Positions 55,717 through 64,000 of a stretch of DNA of 64,000 nucleotides are shown piece by piece. A model generated the notes under the pieces. It did no database searches, was not told where the DNA came from, and worked only from the letters and a program-made list of their open reading frames with translations. Each line of letters opens with the position of its first letter. Positions within the stretch are counted from its first letter, which is position 1. Source of the stretch: Acidimicrobiia bacterium (GTDB lineage Bacteria > Actinomycetota > Acidimicrobiia > Acidimicrobiales > MedAcidi-G1); the NCBI GenBank assembly GCA_012961035.1, contig DUAC01000069.1, forward strand, positions 1 through 64,000. Direction: 5' to 3'. A program made the translations under genes and the position numbers.

Positions 55717-56094
55717 ATGGCGACCAAAGAGGAGATCCTGGACGCGATCGCCGGGATGAGCGTGCTCGAGCTGAGCGAGCTCCTGAAGGACTTCGAGGAG
55801 AAGTTCGGCGTTACCGCAGCGGCCCCGGTGGCCGTCGCAGCCGCCGCTCCCGCCGGTGATGCCGGTGGCGAGGAGGAGGAGCAGACCGCCTTCGACGTCG
55901 TCCTGACCGAGGTCGGCGACAAGAAGATCCAGGTCATCAAGGAGGTGCGTTCGCTCACCAACCTCGGCCTGAAGGACGCCAAGGACCTGGTCGACGGTGC
56001 TCCGCAGACGGTGCTCGAGGGCGCCTCCAAGGAGGATGCCGACAGGGCCAAGGAGTCCCTCGAGGCCGCAGGCGCCAGCGTCGAAGTCAAGTAG
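55717..56094 (+). CDS. rplL: 50S ribosomal protein L7/L12
   Basis: 125-residue stalk protein that recruits translation factors. The N-terminal dimerisation domain ([20 protein letters not shown]), the Ala-rich hinge near residues 35-50, and the C-terminal domain ([33 protein letters not shown]) are all present. The ATG at 55717 follows GGAG by five bases; the GTG at 55711 overlapping the rplJ stop is the alternative. Confidence 0.97.
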   Translation: MATKEEILDAIAGMSVLELSELLKDFEEKFGVTAAAPVAVAAAAPAGDAGGEEEEQTAFDVVLTEVGDKKIQVIKEVRSLTNLGLKDAKDLVDGAPQTVLEGASKEDADRAKESLEAAGASVEVK

Positions 56095-56123
56095 TCGTCT
56101 CGGCGGCCAGACCGCCGGATGCC

Positions 56124-56163
56124 TGAGACCCCCGGGGTTCGCCCCGGGGGTCTCAGCGTTTTC
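56124..56163 (+). terminator. strong terminator-like hairpin after rplL
   Basis: A perfect 14-bp stem, TGAGACCCCCGGGG / CCCCGGGGGTCTCA, with the stable TTCG tetraloop, followed by GCGTTTTCC. It lies 30 bp after rplL and before rpoB. In related bacteria rplJL transcripts partly read through to rpoBC, so partial termination is plausible. Confidence 0.85.
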
Positions 56164-56186
56164 CTCCCGGTCCTGCGACCGGGAGG
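56163..56186 (+). terminator. second hairpin directly after the rplL terminator
   Basis: CCTCCCGGTC / GACCGGGAGG, a perfect 10-bp stem with a CTGC loop, starts where the U-run of the first hairpin ends. No U-run follows. Together the two stems form a double hairpin. Confidence 0.6.
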
Positions 56187-56452
56187 GGGCCTGCCTGGGT
56201 CCAGGTGGTGGGAAACGGGATCGTGCCGGTTCCATGACGGTCCTTGACCGCGACGCGGTGGACCCCTACCGTTCTGGTCGGACCAACCCTTCGGGGTTCG
56301 TTCGCGCTGCCCTTTGAGGTTGCTCTGGCCTACGCGTGTCCGTTAGGATCCTGCGTTGCCGTGGTTATGCCTGTCGTTCATGTCGTTTTCGTCATGTCCG
56401 TGGTTGTAGCAACGGTTCGCCCTCGTCCGTGACTCTTGGCCAGGAGTTCTAG
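56187..56452 (+). promoter_or_regulatory. rpoB upstream region with two candidate promoters
   Basis: No gene is seen here. Candidate 1: -35 TTGACC at 56244-56249, a 17-bp spacer, -10 TACCGT at 56267-56272. Candidate 2: -35-like TTGCTC at 56320-56325, an 18-bp spacer, -10 TAGGAT at 56344-56349. Both -10 elements fit the actinobacterial TANNNT form. AGGAG lies seven bases before the rpoB GTG. These would let rpoBC be transcribed independently of the ribosomal protein genes. Confidence 0.6.
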
Positions 56453-59400
56453 GTGTCTTCACGCCCCATCGTCCGGGACCGCTACTCGTTCGGCAATCTG
56501 GAGGAAGTACTCCCCCTGCCGCACCTCATCGACATCCAGCGGAAGTCATTCCGTTGGTTCCTCGATGAGGGCATTGCCGACACGTTTCGGGACCTCAGCC
56601 CCATAACCGACTTCAGCGAGACGCTCACGCTCGACCTGGAGTTCGATCCCGACGACGAGGACCTGTGCCCGCCGCCCAAGTTCACGGTGGAGGAGTGCAA
56701 GGAGAAGGACATGACCTTCTCCGCCCCGGTCTTCGTCCGGGCACGCTTCATGAACGCCAACACCGGCGAGATCAAGGAGCAGACGGTCTTCATGGGGGAC
56801 TTCCCGGTGATGACCGAGAAGGGCACCTTCGTGATCAACGGCACCGAGCGTGTCGTCGTATCCCAGCTCGTCCGGTCACCCGGCGTCATCTTCCAGCCCG
56901 GCGACAGGTACCGCCTCCGCAACCTGGCCAAGCACCAGCTGGTGACCGGGACCATCCATCCCTACCGTGGTGAGTGGATCGAGTTCGACGTCGAGCAGAA
57001 GCCCGGCAAGGACGTCACCGCCGGTACCCGGGTGGCCCGCAAGCGTCGCCTCTCGATGTTCACGCTCCTTCGGGCGTTGGGCTACGACGAGGAGAACGAG
57101 CCCGGCTTCCTGGACCGTTTCGTCCGTCACTTCGACTACCTCGAGGGGCAGTGGGAGAAGGACAAGGACATCGCTCCCACCCAGGAGGAGTCCCTCCTGG
57201 AGATCTACAAGCGGGTACGTCCCGGTGAGCCGGCGTCGGTGGAAGCCGCCCGCGCATACCTGCGCAACGCCTTCTTCGAGTCGCGCCGCTACGACCTCTC
57301 CCGGGTCGGTCGCTACAAGCTGAACCGCAAGTTGGGTCCGGAGATCGAGAAGATCGAGAAGCTCTTCGGCATCGAGCTGGAGCGCCCCGACCCCGACTCC
57401 CAGGTACTCACCCGGTCCGAGGTCCTCGCCACCTGCACCTACCTGCTGCACCTCGCCAAGGGCGAGCCCGGCTACCGCCTCGACGACCAGGACCACTTCG
57501 CCAACCGCCGCATCCGGTCGGTGGGCGAACTGATCCAGAACCAGCTCCGAATCGGCCTGTCGCGCATGGAGAGGGTCGTCCGGGAGCGGATGACCACCCA
57601 GGACGTGGAGTCCATCACGCCCACCTCGCTGATCAACATCCGCCCGGTGGTGGCTGCCATCAAGGAGTTCTTCGGCACCAGCCAGCTCTCGCAGTTCATG
57701 GACCAGGTGAACCCGTTGTCAGGTCTCACCCACCGTCGTCGCCTCTCGGCGCTGGGCCCCGGTGGCCTGTCGCGTGAGCGCGCCGGCTTCGAGGTCCGTG
57801 ACGTCCACTTCTCGCACTACGGCCGTATGTGTCCGATCGAGACCCCTGAGGGACCCAACATCGGCCTCATCGGAGGCCTGGCCACCTATGGACGGGTCAA
57901 CCCGTTCGGCTTCATCGAGTCGCCGTACCGGATCGTCACCGATGGCCGGGTCACCGACGAGATCGTCTACCTGGCAGCCGACGAGGAGGAGGAGTACGTG
58001 GTCGCCCAGGCGAACGCTCCCCTCAACCCGGACTCCACCTTCCGCAACGAACGCATCCTCGTGCGTCGCTCACCTCAGGCAGCCTCGCTGCAGGACCTCC
58101 GACTCCAGTTGGAGAGGGACGTGTTCTTCGGTGCCACCACGGAGATCTCGTACGTGCCGCCGGCAGAGGTCCAGCTCATGGACGTCTCGCCCAAGCAGAT
58201 CGTCTCGGTCGCCACGGCGCTGATCCCGTTCCTCGAGCACGACGACGCCAACCGGGCCCTCATGGGCGCCAACATGCAGCGTCAGGCGGTCCCGCTGATC
58301 CAGGCCGAGGCCCCGTACATCGGTACGGGCATCGAGGCCAGCGCGGCCCACGACGCAGCCGACATGCTGCTGGCCCGCGAGGACGGCACGGTCGTGGCCG
58401 TCGACGGCACCTCGGTGACGATGGACTACAAGAAGGCCGGCACGGTCGAGCACCCGTTGCTCAAGTACGTCCGGTCCAACCAGGACACCTGCATCAACCA
58501 GAAGATCAGGGTCGTTCCCGGTCAGAAGGTGAAGGAGGGCCAGCTGCTGGCCGACAGCTCGTCGACTGATGGTGGCGAGCTGGCGCTCGGCAAGAACCTC
58601 CTCGTGGCCTTCATGTCATGGGAGGGCTACAACTTCGAGGACGCCATCATCCTCTCGGAGCGCCTGGTCAAGGACGACGTGCTGACGTCGATCCACATAC
58701 ACGAGCACGACATCGACGCCCGTGACACGAAGCTCGGACCCGAGGAGATCACCCGGGACATCCCGAACCTCCCTGACGAGATCCTGGCCGACCTGGATGA
58801 CCTGGGAATCATCCGCGTGGGCGCAGAGGTCTCGCCCGGCGACGTCCTCGTCGGCAAGGTCACACCCAAGGGCGAGACCGAGTTGACTCCGGAGGAACGC
58901 CTGCTGAGGGCGATCTTCGGTGAGAAGGCCCGTGAGGTGCGTGACACCTCCCTGAAGGTTCCGCACGGTGAGACCGGCAAGGTCATCGACGTCGAGGTGT
59001 TCAACCGCGACGACGGCGACGAGCTGCCGCCCGGCGTCAACCAGCTGGTCCGCGTCTACGTGGCCCAGAAGCGCAAGATCAGCGTGGGCGACAAGTTGGC
59101 CGGCCGTCACGGCAACAAGGGCGTCATCTCCAAGATCCTCCCGATCGAGGACATGCCCTACATGGCTGACGGCACCCCGGTGGACATCCTCCTGAACCCG
59201 CTGGGCGTTCCCTCGCGGATGAACGTGGGACAGGTCCTGGAGGCCCATCTCGGATACTGCGCCCGCTGGGGCTGGGAGATCGGCGACGAGTCAGTCGGCG
59301 ATGAACCGGTCCGCGGCATCGAGAAGAAGACCCGCCCGTCGACCCTTCCGTCGATCCACGTGGCCACGCCCGTCTTCGACGGCGCCCACTGGGACGAGGA

Positions 59401-60034
59401 GGACCGGGCAGGCCGGCACCCCACGATCCAGAAGATCCTCGGCAACATCCGTCCGGAGACGGTCGACGGCGAGCGGCTGGTCCAGTTGGACGGCAAGACC
59501 AACCTCTACAACGGTCGGACCGGCGAGATCTACGACAGCCCGATCATGGTCGGGTACGTCTACATCCTGAAGCTGGCCCACCTGATCGACGACAAGGTCC
59601 ACGCACGCTCCACCGGCCCGTACTCGATGATCACCCAGCAGCCGCTGGGTGGAAAGGCGCAGTTCGGCGGTCAGAGGTTCGGCGAGATGGAGGTCTGGGC
59701 ACTGGAGGCCTACGGAGCCGCCTACTGCCTCCAGGAACTCCTGACCATCAAGTCGGACGACGTCCTCGGACGGGTGAAGCTATACGAGGCCATCGTGAAC
59801 GGCCACAACATCCCCAAGCCGGGCATTCCGGAGAGCTTCAAGGTCCTCATCAAGGAGATGCAGTCCCTCTGCCTGAACGTGGAGGTCCTGGCCGAGAACG
59901 GTCGCGAGATCGAGATGCGCGACTTCGATGAGGACGTATACCGCGCCGCCGAGGAGCTCGGCATTGACCTGTCCCGCCCGGAGCGGGGTTCCGATGAAGA
60001 TGACGAGCGCCGCGCAGCCGGCCTCGTCCACTGA
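56453..60034 (+). CDS. rpoB: DNA-directed RNA polymerase subunit beta
   Basis: 1193-residue catalytic subunit. The rifampicin region reads [20 protein letters not shown] then [11 protein letters not shown]: the common resistance positions Asp516, His526 and Ser531 (E. coli numbering) are wild type, but residue 518 is Val instead of Asn. [17 protein letters not shown] and the C-terminal [20 protein letters not shown] are the active-site and clamp motifs. The start is GTG. rpoC follows 37 bp after the stop. Confidence 0.98.
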   Translation: MSSRPIVRDRYSFGNLEEVLPLPHLIDIQRKSFRWFLDEGIADTFRDLSPITDFSETLTLDLEFDPDDEDLCPPPKFTVEECKEKDMTFSAPVFVRARFMNANTGEIKEQTVFMGDFPVMTEKGTFVINGTERVVVSQLVRSPGVIFQPGDRYRLRNLAKHQLVTGTIHPYRGEWIEFDVEQKPGKDVTAGTRVARKRRLSMFTLLRALGYDEENEPGFLDRFVRHFDYLEGQWEKDKDIAPTQEESLLEIYKRVRPGEPASVEAARAYLRNAFFESRRYDLSRVGRYKLNRKLGPEIEKIEKLFGIELERPDPDSQVLTRSEVLATCTYLLHLAKGEPGYRLDDQDHFANRRIRSVGELIQNQLRIGLSRMERVVRERMTTQDVESITPTSLINIRPVVAAIKEFFGTSQLSQFMDQVNPLSGLTHRRRLSALGPGGLSRERAGFEVRDVHFSHYGRMCPIETPEGPNIGLIGGLATYGRVNPFGFIESPYRIVTDGRVTDEIVYLAADEEEEYVVAQANAPLNPDSTFRNERILVRRSPQAASLQDLRLQLERDVFFGATTEISYVPPAEVQLMDVSPKQIVSVATALIPFLEHDDANRALMGANMQRQAVPLIQAEAPYIGTGIEASAAHDAADMLLAREDGTVVAVDGTSVTMDYKKAGTVEHPLLKYVRSNQDTCINQKIRVVPGQKVKEGQLLADSSSTDGGELALGKNLLVAFMSWEGYNFEDAIILSERLVKDDVLTSIHIHEHDIDARDTKLGPEEITRDIPNLPDEILADLDDLGIIRVGAEVSPGDVLVGKVTPKGETELTPEERLLRAIFGEKAREVRDTSLKVPHGETGKVIDVEVFNRDDGDELPPGVNQLVRVYVAQKRKISVGDKLAGRHGNKGVISKILPIEDMPYMADGTPVDILLNPLGVPSRMNVGQVLEAHLGYCARWGWEIGDESVGDEPVRGIEKKTRPSTLPSIHVATPVFDGAHWDEEDRAGRHPTIQKILGNIRPETVDGERLVQLDGKTNLYNGRTGEIYDSPIMVGYVYILKLAHLIDDKVHARSTGPYSMITQQPLGGKAQFGGQRFGEMEVWALEAYGAAYCLQELLTIKSDDVLGRVKLYEAIVNGHNIPKPGIPESFKVLIKEMQSLCLNVEVLAENGREIEMRDFDEDVYRAAEELGIDLSRPERGSDEDDERRAAGLVH

Positions 60035-60071
60035 CCCGCACGCCAGCAAGAACTAGACGCAGGAAGAAACA

Positions 60072-64000
<3,929 letters not shown>

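Noticed and set aside
57717-57780. Val at RpoB position 518 as a rifampicin resistance mark
   Set aside because: The main resistance positions 516, 526 and 531 are wild type. A single natural difference at 518 is not enough to claim resistance.

Overview
The window is high-GC chromosomal DNA of a free-living, aerobically respiring actinobacterium. The rex-hemACDB gene order, an actinobacterial-type NusG with a long acidic N-terminus, an RpoC with the actinobacterial coiled-coil insertion, and frequent GTG/TTG starts all point there. The unusual bc complex suggests a deep lineage such as Acidimicrobiia rather than Streptomyces or Mycobacterium; that placement is inference. No insertion sequence, phage gene, CRISPR array or other mobile element was seen, and coding density is very high.

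Layout. Positions 1-3.2 kb hold the end of an MFS transporter, proC, an S-adenosylmethionine hydrolase, a 29-residue membrane microprotein and, on the minus strand, a 7-helix membrane protein of unknown function. Positions 3.3-9.4 kb hold the redox sensor gene rex followed by the C5-pathway heme genes hemA, hemC, hemD, hemB and hemL. Positions 9.4-13.2 kb carry three minus-strand genes: a membrane-anchored cytochrome c, a geranylgeranyl reductase-family flavoprotein (probably a menaquinone side-chain reductase) and pgi.

Positions 13.6-46.6 kb form one co-directional respiratory supercluster of 33 genes, many joined by 4-bp start/stop overlaps. It begins with a seven-gene quinol:cytochrome c oxidoreductase module: an unknown membrane protein, a dicluster ferredoxin, a cytochrome b6-type subunit, a subunit IV-like protein, a Rieske protein, a diheme cytochrome c and a second unknown membrane protein. 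A full 14-gene complex I (nuoA-N) follows. After 140 bp comes a second 11-gene complex I (nuoABCDHIJKLMN) that lacks the NADH module NuoEFG. The cluster ends with a MidA/NDUFAF7-family methyltransferase gene. In mitochondria NDUFAF7 methylates an arginine of the NuoD homologue; that arginine is present in the second NuoD here and replaced by threonine in the first.

Positions 46.7-50.6 kb hold acs, a small HAD/PNK-like phosphatase, htpX and yajQ. Positions 50.7-64 kb are the conserved translation/transcription block: tRNA-Tyr, a GNAT acetyltransferase (minus strand), tRNA-Thr, tRNA-Met, rpmG, tRNA-Trp, secE, nusG, rplK, rplA, an L10 leader region, rplJ, rplL, a strong terminator-like hairpin pair, rpoB and almost all of rpoC.

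How it fits together. Heme made by hemACDBL supplies the cytochromes, and the reductase probably tailors menaquinone. The two complex I forms would feed quinol to the b6-type complex and its cytochromes c. Two sites resembling the Rex operator, one before rex and one before the respiratory supercluster, suggest that NADH/NAD+ balance controls both.
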